48,161 nucleotides of DNA from Bacteroidaceae bacterium (GTDB lineage: Bacteria; Bacteroidota; Bacteroidia; Bacteroidales; Bacteroidaceae): NCBI GenBank assembly GCA_017615245.1, contig JAGAAL010000039.1, positions 1 to 48,161 on the forward strand, in the 5' to 3' direction. A program made the position numbers and the translations under genes. Shown piece by piece: positions 8,521 through 16,873 of the stretch. The number at the start of each line of letters is the position of its first letter. Position 1 is the stretch's first letter. The notes beneath the pieces are model-generated. The model was not told the DNA's origin and ran no database searches. It saw only the letters and a list, made by a program, of their open reading frames with translations.

Positions 8521-9546
8521 TTATTCGATACTGATTTCCTTGACAGGTCGCTTTGGATCGTTTGTGAACAATTTTAAAAGGAATGGGGCTGGGGAGTCGG
8601 CCATGATTTCCAGTTTGGCTTTATCGCCTGCTTTCACCACATGTTCCTGCCCGATGTTGACACTCACTTGAGCAGGTACTTCCACCTTATGAATTATTAA
8701 ATTAGACTGCCCTTCATTGAAAATGTCAAGTGAGGCAACGTAACTTTTTTTGTTTTTACGCTTGAATTCTCCATACGACGGATAGGTGCGCAAGACGGCT
8801 GCTGAGGGTGTGTCGTCTGTCTTCGCCAAACATATCATATTGGTCATCAAAGCCTCGCGAGCGGGAAGTCCGTTCACCTTGAACGTCACAGAGTCGGTAA
8901 AGGAGGCAAAGAGGGTAGGGTCGGCTGGCGATGTGTAGGTGAGGACGACTTCACGTTCCTCGCCGGGTTCCAATCGATTGGGACATTCCACATGGAGTTG
9001 TCCGGACTGTGAAGTTACCTCTAATGTCATAGGTTGGTCGGACGAGTTGGCGATGAACACCGATTTCGTGCGCTGCTCACCATGATAAATGTAGCCGAAC
9101 GGCACCTTCACCAAATTCACATAGAGGAAGTCGGCAAGGGTGTTGTGATAGCGCTCCTGAATGCTGCGGTCGATAGGTGTGACATCTGCGCTGATTTCGA
9201 GTGTTCCGAAACACTCGTTGTCGGCATCGAACACCTCGACAGAGCGGAATACAGGTCCGACAGCTCCGGAAGGAGAGAACGAAACGGTCACCCCTTCAGA
9301 TGAGCCTGCCTTAATCGGGTTGCGCGGATAGTCGACCGACACACACGCACAACTGATGACTACCTTCGAGATGAGCAGGTCTTTTTTCCCTTTGTTGGTG
9401 AGCATGAAGGTGTGGCTTACAATCCCGTCCCCTTCGTTGATTTTGCCGAAATTCCATTCGTATAGGTCGAACACAGGGTCGCCCTCTTTCGCACAAAGAC
9501 TTTGGAGAGAACACAGGGGCACTATGACGAACAGCAGACGCAGCAT
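8521..9546 (-). CDS. DUF1573 domain-containing exported protein
   Basis: The protein has 341 residues, with a hydrophobic N-terminus MLRLLFVIVPLCSLQSLCAK. The first half carries the DUF1573 pattern: FDLYEWNFGKINEGDGIV, HTFMLTNKGKKDLLISKV, then SCACVSVDYP and IKAGSSEGVTVSFSP. This is an Ig-like (ASPM/MSP-type) beta-sandwich common in Bacteroidetes exported proteins. A second Ig-like unit follows (about 145-330, NSSDQPMTLEV ... EPGEEREVVLTYTS). No enzymatic motif is visible, and the family has no established biochemical role. It begins 1 bp after the esterase stop codon region and is followed 27 bp later by the GH3 gene. It is therefore clearly co-transcribed with carbohydrate enzymes. Confidence 0.85.
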   Translation of the reverse strand: MLRLLFVIVPLCSLQSLCAKEGDPVFDLYEWNFGKINEGDGIVSHTFMLTNKGKKDLLISKVVISCACVSVDYPRNPIKAGSSEGVTVSFSPSGAVGPVFRSVEVFDADNECFGTLEISADVTPIDRSIQERYHNTLADFLYVNLVKVPFGYIYHGEQRTKSVFIANSSDQPMTLEVTSQSGQLHVECPNRLEPGEEREVVLTYTSPADPTLFASFTDSVTFKVNGLPAREALMTNMICLAKTDDTPSAAVLRTYPSYGEFKRKNKKSYVASLDIFNEGQSNLIIHKVEVPAQVSVNIGQEHVVKAGDKAKLEIMADSPAPFLLKLFTNDPKRPVKEISIE

Positions 9547-9547
9547 G

Positions 9548-10732
9548 TTACTTCAGGTTTTGCCAGAGATGGGGTAAGAACTTGAAATAGAGCAGATGGC
9601 GCCAAGTGACAAGATCGTGCGCTCCTCCACCTCCGGAATAGAACTCATGCTTCACTCCAAGTTTGTCTAACTCTTCGTGCAGACGTTCGTGACGTGCCAT
9701 GAAGCCTGTCTCGTATGTACCGCCACCTACGAACAGATAGTCAATTTTGCTGTTTACGTCTTTCTCCTGTAGCACAGGTGTCTCGCTCACATCGATAGCA
9801 GCACTCAACAAACCAACAGAGCCGAAGACGTCAAGGTTGCGAAGACCTACATACTGAGACATACGTCCACCCATCGACAGACCACTGAGGGCACGTGCAT
9901 GACGGTCCTTGATACAGCTGTAGTGGCTTTCAACGAAAGGAATGACACATTGAATGAGTTCCTTTTCGATGAGTGGAAATGCGAGTTCTGTGTGCTGTGG
10001 ATGATTACGTGTCACCATCTGGTCGTTCGGGAAGCAGACAATCATCTCCTTCGCTTTCCCTTCTGCGATAATGTTGTCGAGAATCCAGTTGGCACGTCCG
10101 TGCATCACCCAGGTCTCAGTCAAGTCGCCCGAACCACCCATGAGGTAGAGTACAGGGTACTTCTTCTTAGGGTTATAGTTCGCAGGCGTATAGACCATCA
10201 TGTCACGCAGGCCGCCCGTAACTGATGACTTGTAGTAGTGGGTGGTGATACTTCCGTGTGGCACATCTGGCTTTGGATCGTACCATGCAGGTTCGTCACC
10301 ATGAACGAACAGCATACTGAATGCTGGCATCGCTGCATGACCTGTGAAAGTGTTGTTCGGGTCAACATTCTGCACACCGTCGATAATGATATAATAAAGG
10401 TATATCTCAGGCTTGAGCGGACCAATCGTAAGCGTCCAAATACCATCGTCACCTTTGGTGAAAGGCACTTGCTTACGGGCTTCCTGCCCGACATACATCG
10501 AACCTGTGAGGCGTACATCGTGTGCATCGGGAGCCTTCACACGGAACGTTACGGTGTGGTCGTCGAACACTTCAGGCGAGATGACCTGAGCACTGAACGG
10601 CGTGATGTTCTCCGTGTTGCGCTGAGGGTCGTATTGGATATTCACATGCGACTGCTGTGCATTGATTGGCAAGCACAATGCACAATGTAAAAATGTAAGA
10701 ATTATAGAATGTAAAAATGAAAAACGTTTCAT
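9548..10732 (-). CDS. Secreted CE1-type esterase (feruloyl/acetyl esterase family) with N-terminal E-set domain
   Basis: The protein has 394 residues with signal peptide MKRFSFLHSIILTFLHC ... PINAQ. An E-set/CBM48-like domain (about 40-130, VTFRVKAPDAHDVRLTGSMY ... YYIIIDGVQNVDP) precedes an esterase-D-type alpha/beta hydrolase. That part shows MVYTPANYNPKKKYPVLYL, WILDNIIAEGKAKEMIVCFP and the nucleophile elbow LSGLSMGGRMS with Ser286. A late GGGAHDLVTWRH supplies the catalytic His. The arrangement is that of Bacteroidales feruloyl or acetyl xylan esterases, which remove ester decorations from hemicellulose. Which acyl group is cleaved cannot be told. It lies 12 bp downstream of a second esterase, evidently a paralog. 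The signal peptide coding region coincides with an AT-rich repeat. Confidence 0.88.
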   Translation of the reverse strand: MKRFSFLHSIILTFLHCALCLPINAQQSHVNIQYDPQRNTENITPFSAQVISPEVFDDHTVTFRVKAPDAHDVRLTGSMYVGQEARKQVPFTKGDDGIWTLTIGPLKPEIYLYYIIIDGVQNVDPNNTFTGHAAMPAFSMLFVHGDEPAWYDPKPDVPHGSITTHYYKSSVTGGLRDMMVYTPANYNPKKKYPVLYLMGGSGDLTETWVMHGRANWILDNIIAEGKAKEMIVCFPNDQMVTRNHPQHTELAFPLIEKELIQCVIPFVESHYSCIKDRHARALSGLSMGGRMSQYVGLRNLDVFGSVGLLSAAIDVSETPVLQEKDVNSKIDYLFVGGGTYETGFMARHERLHEELDKLGVKHEFYSGGGGAHDLVTWRHLLYFKFLPHLWQNLK

Positions 10733-10744
10733 AAGAGTAGGGGA

Positions 10745-12601
10745 TTAGAGGTTTGTCAACAGTTTCTCGAGGGCTGCACGACGCTCCTTCCAAGTCTTGT
10801 AGTCAGATGCCTTGAGGGTATAGAACTTCAGATCCGATTTCGTGACGTTTGCTGCATGCTCATCAGAAATCAGGAGGCAAGGCTTGGTCTTACCTTGTGC
10901 AAGCAGTTTGTCTGCAATGAGGTTCGCACCTCCAACCTTGAACCAACTCTCAATCGTGTCGTCCTTACCTGGAACTAAGAAGATGACGGCTTTTGCTTGC
11001 TCTGTCGTTGGTGGGTCATACGCCGCAATATTCTGGTTCAGGTCATAATTGACTCTTCCAAACTTGATGTTACCCAACACCTGAACGTCGAATGGGTTTT
11101 TAGGTGCGTATGCAATGCTGTACTTGAATCCCTTATCGGGTGAGAGGTACATGTTAGTTGGGTCGGCAATCTTCGTACCGTCCACGATGAAACAATACTT
11201 ATAGACTTCATCCACGTTGTCTGTGAGTGTCACACTCCACACACCGTCTTCGCCTTTCGTGAGGGCTACAGGAGCAGAAAGGAGTTCGCTCTCCATCTGC
11301 ACGTTCTTTGCTTCAGGTGCATTGAGGCGGAAAGTAACCTTACCGTCAGCGTAGTCGGGTGAAGTGACCTGACGAGGGAACAGACGTGCCATCGTAGCAC
11401 CTGTGAACTGCTGTTCCTGACCTGTACGCTCCAAAGCAGGCTTGCCGTTCTTCATAGCCTCCTCCGATGCGGTAGGATTGAAGAGCAGACGCAAGGTCTT
11501 GTCGAGGAAGTATTTGGCGTTCATCCACGTATGACCGTATTTGTCGTGGGTATATTCCTTCACGCTACGGATACCGTGCTTGTCGAGGTGCTCCATGTAG
11601 TCGCGTGCGTTTCCGAAGAGGAAGTCATCTGTACCAACACCCAACCAGAAGAGGTGAATCTTACTGTTCGTATCAGCTGCTTTGTCATAGACGCCCGGAA
11701 TGTCAGTCGATGTGAAGGAACTGTATGAGCAGAGGTAAGAGAACTTATCGAGGTTACGGAGACCGATTCCAAGACCCTGATTTCCACCACGTGAGAAACC
11801 GCCAATACCACGATGGTCGCGGTCGTTGATGGTGCGATAGTGGCTCTCCACGTAGTTCATCAGGTCGCCTGTGATGTCATCACCCACTACGTCGCGCATC
11901 ATGCCCATACCCATTCCGCCGAAGCCACCGAATCCGCCTGCAGGAGCTGGTGCAGGAGGTAACAGCTTAGTCGGGTTGCCGTAAGGAAGAACTACAATCA
12001 TCTCCTGAGCCTTACCTTCAGCAATGAGGTTGTCGAGGATGTAGTTCACACGTCCCACCTTATAATAGACTTCTTCTGTATCAGTCGTACCGCTGAGCAG
12101 ATAGAACACAGGATACTTCTTGTCCTTGTCCGTATCGTACTTCGGAGGAAGATACACGATAGCATTGTTCACACCCTTCAGGCTGGTAGAGTAATAATGG
12201 ATGTAATCTACCTTTCCGTGAGGCACCTTCTTGATGTCGTGAGCCAGCGAACCATTCTTGGCAGGAATCTCCAAAAGGCTGTTCTTGAAACCCTCGTTTG
12301 GGAAATAAAGTTCACACTTAGGGTCCATCACGCTCACACCGTCCACATTGAAGCAATAGGGATACATGTCGGGAGCAACAGGTCCGAGGGTTACGGTCCA
12401 CAGCCCCGTCTTGCTGTCTTTCTTCATGTCCCCGTTGGCAAACTGCGCCTCTACGCGGACACTCTTTGCATTGTCGTTCTTGTATTGGAAAGTCACTGTA
12501 CCGTCTGCATTGAATATGGCAGACTTATAGTCACCCTGCTGAGCAATGCAAGGTGAGCAAACAAGCAGCATAAGAGCTGCCGCCTTCATCATATTCTTCA
12601 T
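10745..12601 (-). CDS. Secreted CE1-type esterase with two E-set domains and a truncated second esterase module
   Basis: The protein has 618 residues and a signal peptide ending SPCIAQ. Order: E-set/CBM48-like domain (about 25-125), esterase domain (about 140-385) with WILDN-like YILDNLIAEGKAQEMIVVLP and nucleophile elbow GIGGFSRGGNQG (Ser270), then a second E-set (about 405-495). The last 60-70 residues start an esterase fold again (AKAVIFLVPGKDDTIESWFK, NLIADKLLAQGKTKPCLLIS) but stop before any nucleophile elbow. A Gly-rich loop GGFGGFGGMGMGMM (about 217-234) lies between strand and elbow. It probably de-esterifies hemicellulose like its neighbour. The cut-off second module suggests an ancient tandem two-esterase protein that decayed. 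It is the first gene of the unit, with a promoter at 12630. Confidence 0.87.
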   Translation of the reverse strand: MKNMMKAAALMLLVCSPCIAQQGDYKSAIFNADGTVTFQYKNDNAKSVRVEAQFANGDMKKDSKTGLWTVTLGPVAPDMYPYCFNVDGVSVMDPKCELYFPNEGFKNSLLEIPAKNGSLAHDIKKVPHGKVDYIHYYSTSLKGVNNAIVYLPPKYDTDKDKKYPVFYLLSGTTDTEEVYYKVGRVNYILDNLIAEGKAQEMIVVLPYGNPTKLLPPAPAPAGGFGGFGGMGMGMMRDVVGDDITGDLMNYVESHYRTINDRDHRGIGGFSRGGNQGLGIGLRNLDKFSYLCSYSSFTSTDIPGVYDKAADTNSKIHLFWLGVGTDDFLFGNARDYMEHLDKHGIRSVKEYTHDKYGHTWMNAKYFLDKTLRLLFNPTASEEAMKNGKPALERTGQEQQFTGATMARLFPRQVTSPDYADGKVTFRLNAPEAKNVQMESELLSAPVALTKGEDGVWSVTLTDNVDEVYKYCFIVDGTKIADPTNMYLSPDKGFKYSIAYAPKNPFDVQVLGNIKFGRVNYDLNQNIAAYDPPTTEQAKAVIFLVPGKDDTIESWFKVGGANLIADKLLAQGKTKPCLLISDEHAANVTKSDLKFYTLKASDYKTWKERRAALEKLLTNL

Positions 12602-12629
12602 AATTGTTTGTTAAGTATTAATTTTGATG

Positions 12630-12637
12630 CAAAGATA
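12630..12637 (-). promoter_or_regulatory. -7 promoter element for the esterase-GH3 unit
   Basis: CAAAGATA reads TATCTTTG on the minus strand, matching TAnnTTTG, 28 bp before the esterase ATG. It faces the guaA promoter about 100 bp away on the other strand. Confidence 0.7.
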
Positions 12638-12644
12638 CAAATAA

Positions 12645-12727
12645 TTTACGATTTAGCTATTTACAATTTACGATTTATTTACTATTTTGCTATTTTTCAA
12701 CTATCAACTTTCAATTTTCAACTTTTT
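12645..12727. repeat. AT-rich intergenic repeat block (ATTTACGATTTA and TCAACTTTCAA units)
   Basis: Between the divergent promoters lie repeated TTTACGATTTA, ATTTACAATTTA and CAACTATCAACTTTCAATT units. The second kind resembles the CTCAACT heptamers found inside guaA at 13243-13277. Similar units are seen at 3880-3950 and 5680-5710. Confidence 0.5.
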
Positions 12728-12731
12728 TCTG

Positions 12732-12739
12732 TACCTTTG
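12732..12739 (+). promoter_or_regulatory. -7 promoter element for guaA
   Basis: TACCTTTG matches TAnnTTTG, 28 bp before the guaA ATG. Confidence 0.7.
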
Positions 12740-12767
12740 CACTCAAATTCAGTAATCACAACAACAA

Positions 12768-14375
<1,608 letters not shown>

Positions 14376-14461
14376 CTGAGTGCACTCTGTCATTTCTCCA
14401 TCTCTTTTTCTTTGTTTTTACCTTTGAAATATAATATCGATAAGCGAACGTCATCTAAGAA

Positions 14462-14486
14462 AAACGGAGGCTCATCACCTCCGTTT
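14462..14486. terminator. Bidirectional hairpin terminator between guaA and the repeat lipoprotein
   Basis: AAACGGAGG (14462-14470) pairs perfectly with CCTCCGTTT (14478-14486) around a 7-base loop, followed by GTTTTCC. It lies downstream of both convergent genes. Confidence 0.8.
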
Positions 14487-14570
14487 GTTTTCCTCTCAAT
14501 AAGCAAAATACTGTGAGTTTGCCACTCTGCAGCAGTTTCTACCGAATAGTCTTAAATGCTGCCATGTGCA

Positions 14571-16121
14571 TTAGCTTGTCCGCACAGCCGTCCATCCAGT
14601 TGGGATGCCGTTTACGCTGTTTTTCCGCCATGCTGCACCTGGTGCTGCCGTTAAGGTTCCTGTCGCTGCTACATCTTTGAGCCAGTCTTTAGTACATTCA
14701 GTTGCACTAATGTTTGTGGCCATACATTTCACGCTATTCAGGAGAGAGCAACCATTGAACATGTCGTAATAGCAATAATCTGTAAGTGTCGTAGCAGGCA
14801 GGTCAGGGGCCTTCGTCAGATTTGTACAACCATTGAACATGGAGCCATAGCAGAAAAACGCCAACGTCGTAGCCGGCAGGGCAGGAGCCGCAGTCAAGTT
14901 GGTGCAACCATTGAACATACCTGCATAGCAATAATCTGCAAGTGTCTCAGCAGACAGGTCGGGAGCCTTCGTCAGGCTAGTGCAGTTTTGGAACATATGC
15001 ACATAACAATAATCTGTAAGCGACTTAGCAGGCAGGGCAGAGACCTTCGTCAGGCTAGTGCAGTTTTTAAACATTTCTTGATAGCAACATTTAGCCAGCA
15101 TCGTAGCAGGTAGTGTGGGAGCCGTTGTCAGACTTGTGCAACCATTGAACATAGAGCTATAGCATCCAAAAGCCAGATTCTCAGCAGGCAGATCAGGAGC
15201 CGCAGTCAGGTTGGTGCAGTCAGAGAACATAGAACTATAACAATTAATAGCTAGATTCTTGGCAGGCAGTGTGGGAGCCGTCGTCAGGCCGGATTTTTTG
15301 AACATTTCTTGATAACAACTTTCGACCAGCGTATCAGCAGGCAGTGCGGGAGCAGTCGTTAGACCCGTGCAGCCGTAGAACATGCCCATGTAGCAACGGG
15401 ATTTCAGTGCCTCTGCAGGCAGGTCGGGAGCCGTTTCCAGTTTGATACAACTATAGAACATAGCTCTATAGCAATTTTCGGCCAACGTATCAGCAGGCAG
15501 TGTGGGAGCCGTCGTCAAGCCAGATTTTTCGAACATTTCTTGATAGCAACTTTCGGCCAACGTCTCAGCAGGCAGGTCGGGGGCCGTCGTTAGGCTGGTG
15601 CAATTATAGAACATGTTACTATAGCAAGATTCGGTCAGTGTCGTAGCAGGCAGAACCAGTGGATTGTTTTCATGGCTCAGAATATGAATATTCTCCTTGA
15701 ATAGCCCATAGAACGCATAATCTGCAGACAGGCTCGTAAGAGAGGCAAAGTCGTTTGATTGAATTAGGCTCATGACATTGCCATATACATAGCAGTCAGC
15801 AGAGCAAGAGAATCTACTAAAATCAGTATTCTTTGTTGCATAAGTAGCATTGTCGCCGCGGAACATCACCTTGTTGCCAGCGGCTACAAGTGTGATTTCC
15901 TGTCCCGAAACGTAGTTCTCCCATGTAGAACCGTCGGTGCTGTATTGTACCCCACCAGTCATTGTGTTTGCCAACGTGAATGACACCTTGACCCCATCCT
16001 CTTTAGCCTCGAACGTAAGCGGAACGTCGCGATCGTTCGAACAGCTAATCATCATGGCACCCACCAACGTGAAAACTACCATGCTTAGAACTCTCATACA
16101 CTTTTTCATTTCCATTTCCAT
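14571..16121 (-). CDS. Cys-rich leucine-rich-repeat lipoprotein with twelve 25-26-residue repeats
   Basis: Up to 516 residues. Starts are possible at three closely spaced ATGs (MEMEMKKC), and the third gives the most typical signal. The lipobox VGAMMISC-SND predicts a lipid-anchored, probably surface protein. An Ig-like N-terminal part (about 30-115, VPLTFEAKEDGVKVSFTLAN) precedes twelve repeats of the form CYxxMFxxCTSLTTAPxLPAxTLA. Ten are 26 residues long. Repeats 2 and 5 (CYQEMFEKSG, CYQEMFKKSG) are 25 long and lack the second Cys. The end, TGTLTAAPGAAW ... NGIPTGW, is a C-cap seen in related Bacteroidales repeat proteins. Such proteins are usually thought to mediate binding at the surface, but no ligand is known. 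It is transcribed alone from a promoter at 16204. Confidence 0.85.
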   Translation of the reverse strand: MEMEMKKCMRVLSMVVFTLVGAMMISCSNDRDVPLTFEAKEDGVKVSFTLANTMTGGVQYSTDGSTWENYVSGQEITLVAAGNKVMFRGDNATYATKNTDFSRFSCSADCYVYGNVMSLIQSNDFASLTSLSADYAFYGLFKENIHILSHENNPLVLPATTLTESCYSNMFYNCTSLTTAPDLPAETLAESCYQEMFEKSGLTTAPTLPADTLAENCYRAMFYSCIKLETAPDLPAEALKSRCYMGMFYGCTGLTTAPALPADTLVESCYQEMFKKSGLTTAPTLPAKNLAINCYSSMFSDCTNLTAAPDLPAENLAFGCYSSMFNGCTSLTTAPTLPATMLAKCCYQEMFKNCTSLTKVSALPAKSLTDYCYVHMFQNCTSLTKAPDLSAETLADYCYAGMFNGCTNLTAAPALPATTLAFFCYGSMFNGCTNLTKAPDLPATTLTDYCYYDMFNGCSLLNSVKCMATNISATECTKDWLKDVAATGTLTAAPGAAWRKNSVNGIPTGWTAVRTS

Positions 16122-16203
16122 TTTCTTATTTGTTATTTTAGTTTTTAGCTTGATTATGAATATTGAAGTTAATACATTATGTGTGTGTTATTACTTTCGG
16201 CTA

Positions 16204-16211
16204 CAAAGTTA
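16204..16211 (-). promoter_or_regulatory. -7 promoter element for the repeat lipoprotein
   Basis: CAAAGTTA reads TAACTTTG on the minus strand, matching TAnnTTTG, 82 bp before the first possible ATG. Confidence 0.6.
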
Positions 16212-16305
16212 CAAAGAATAATTGAATTGCCCATCAATTTATCGGAGAAAATGAGGGAAATCGAATGAAAATGTCGTCACTTGTGGGCGATTGCTGTTTG
16301 TGTGT

Positions 16306-16806
16306 TTACCAACGGGCAGGAACGATGGTTTTTGTTTTGAGTGATTGCTGTACATTGATGATGCGCTGATTCTTGCTTCCGCGGAACAGAAGCGATATAT
16401 CGCGTTGTGCAATGATGAAAGGCCCATCGACCAATACATCAATATATTGGAGTAGGGGCATGAACTCCTCGTGTTCCAAAAGTTCTTCCCACAGATAGCC
16501 CGTATAGCACCAGATGTTGTAATCGAATTGTTGCTTGATTTGATGTGCCAGTTCTGTCACACCTTCTACTTGGAAGAAGGGGTCACCACCCGTGAAAGTA
16601 ACAGGGAACTCGTTGTAACTGATGACAGCCAGCAACTCTTCGATAGTTGCAGGTTTTCCGTTGTTGATGTCCCAGGACTGAGGATTGTGACATCTTTCGC
16701 AATGGTGGCGGCATCCTGCGAAATAGATGGATGTCCTCAATCCTGGTCCGTCAACCGAGGTTCCTTCTGCTATACTCAGAATCTTGAGTTCCTGTCCCAT
16801 TATCAT
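16306..16806 (-). CDS. nrdG: Anaerobic ribonucleotide reductase activating protein (radical SAM)
   Basis: NrdG uses a 4Fe-4S cluster and S-adenosylmethionine to place the glycyl radical on NrdD. The 166-residue protein has the radical SAM motif CRHHCERC (CxxxCxxC) following GPGLRTSIYFAG, then FTGGDPFF (the GGE/GGD SAM-binding motif) and LVDGPFI near the C-terminus. Size and motif order match NrdG well. Two ATGs six bases apart (MIMGQ) could serve as start. It lies 67 bp downstream of nrdD on the same strand, with a GC hairpin repeat in the gap, and is very likely co-transcribed. Confidence 0.93.
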   Translation of the reverse strand: MIMGQELKILSIAEGTSVDGPGLRTSIYFAGCRHHCERCHNPQSWDINNGKPATIEELLAVISYNEFPVTFTGGDPFFQVEGVTELAHQIKQQFDYNIWCYTGYLWEELLEHEEFMPLLQYIDVLVDGPFIIAQRDISLLFRGSKNQRIINVQQSLKTKTIVPARW

Positions 16807-16823
16807 CTCAATTTAAACATTTG

Positions 16824-16871
16824 CCCTTAGCCACCTCCTTAAAGTCCCCCTAAAGGGGGATTTAGAGGGTC
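16824..16871. repeat. GC-rich hairpin repeat between nrdD and nrdG
   Basis: A perfect TCCCCCTTTAGGGGGA-like palindrome (here TCCCCCTAAAGGGGGA, 16845-16860) is flanked by CCACCTCCTTAAAG and TTTAGAGGG. It sits inside the nrdD-nrdG transcript and could affect its processing or partial termination. Confidence 0.7.
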
Positions 16872-16873
16872 TT

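Noticed and set aside
12640-12730. Riboswitch (purine or other) ahead of guaA
   Set aside because: The region lies upstream of the promoter and consists of AT-rich repeats; the leader itself is only about 25 nt.
14419-14486. Small RNA from a TACCTTTG element to the guaA terminator
   Set aside because: The -7 match is there and the hairpin could end a 55-nt RNA, but I find no -33 element at the right distance, and the sequence is otherwise featureless.
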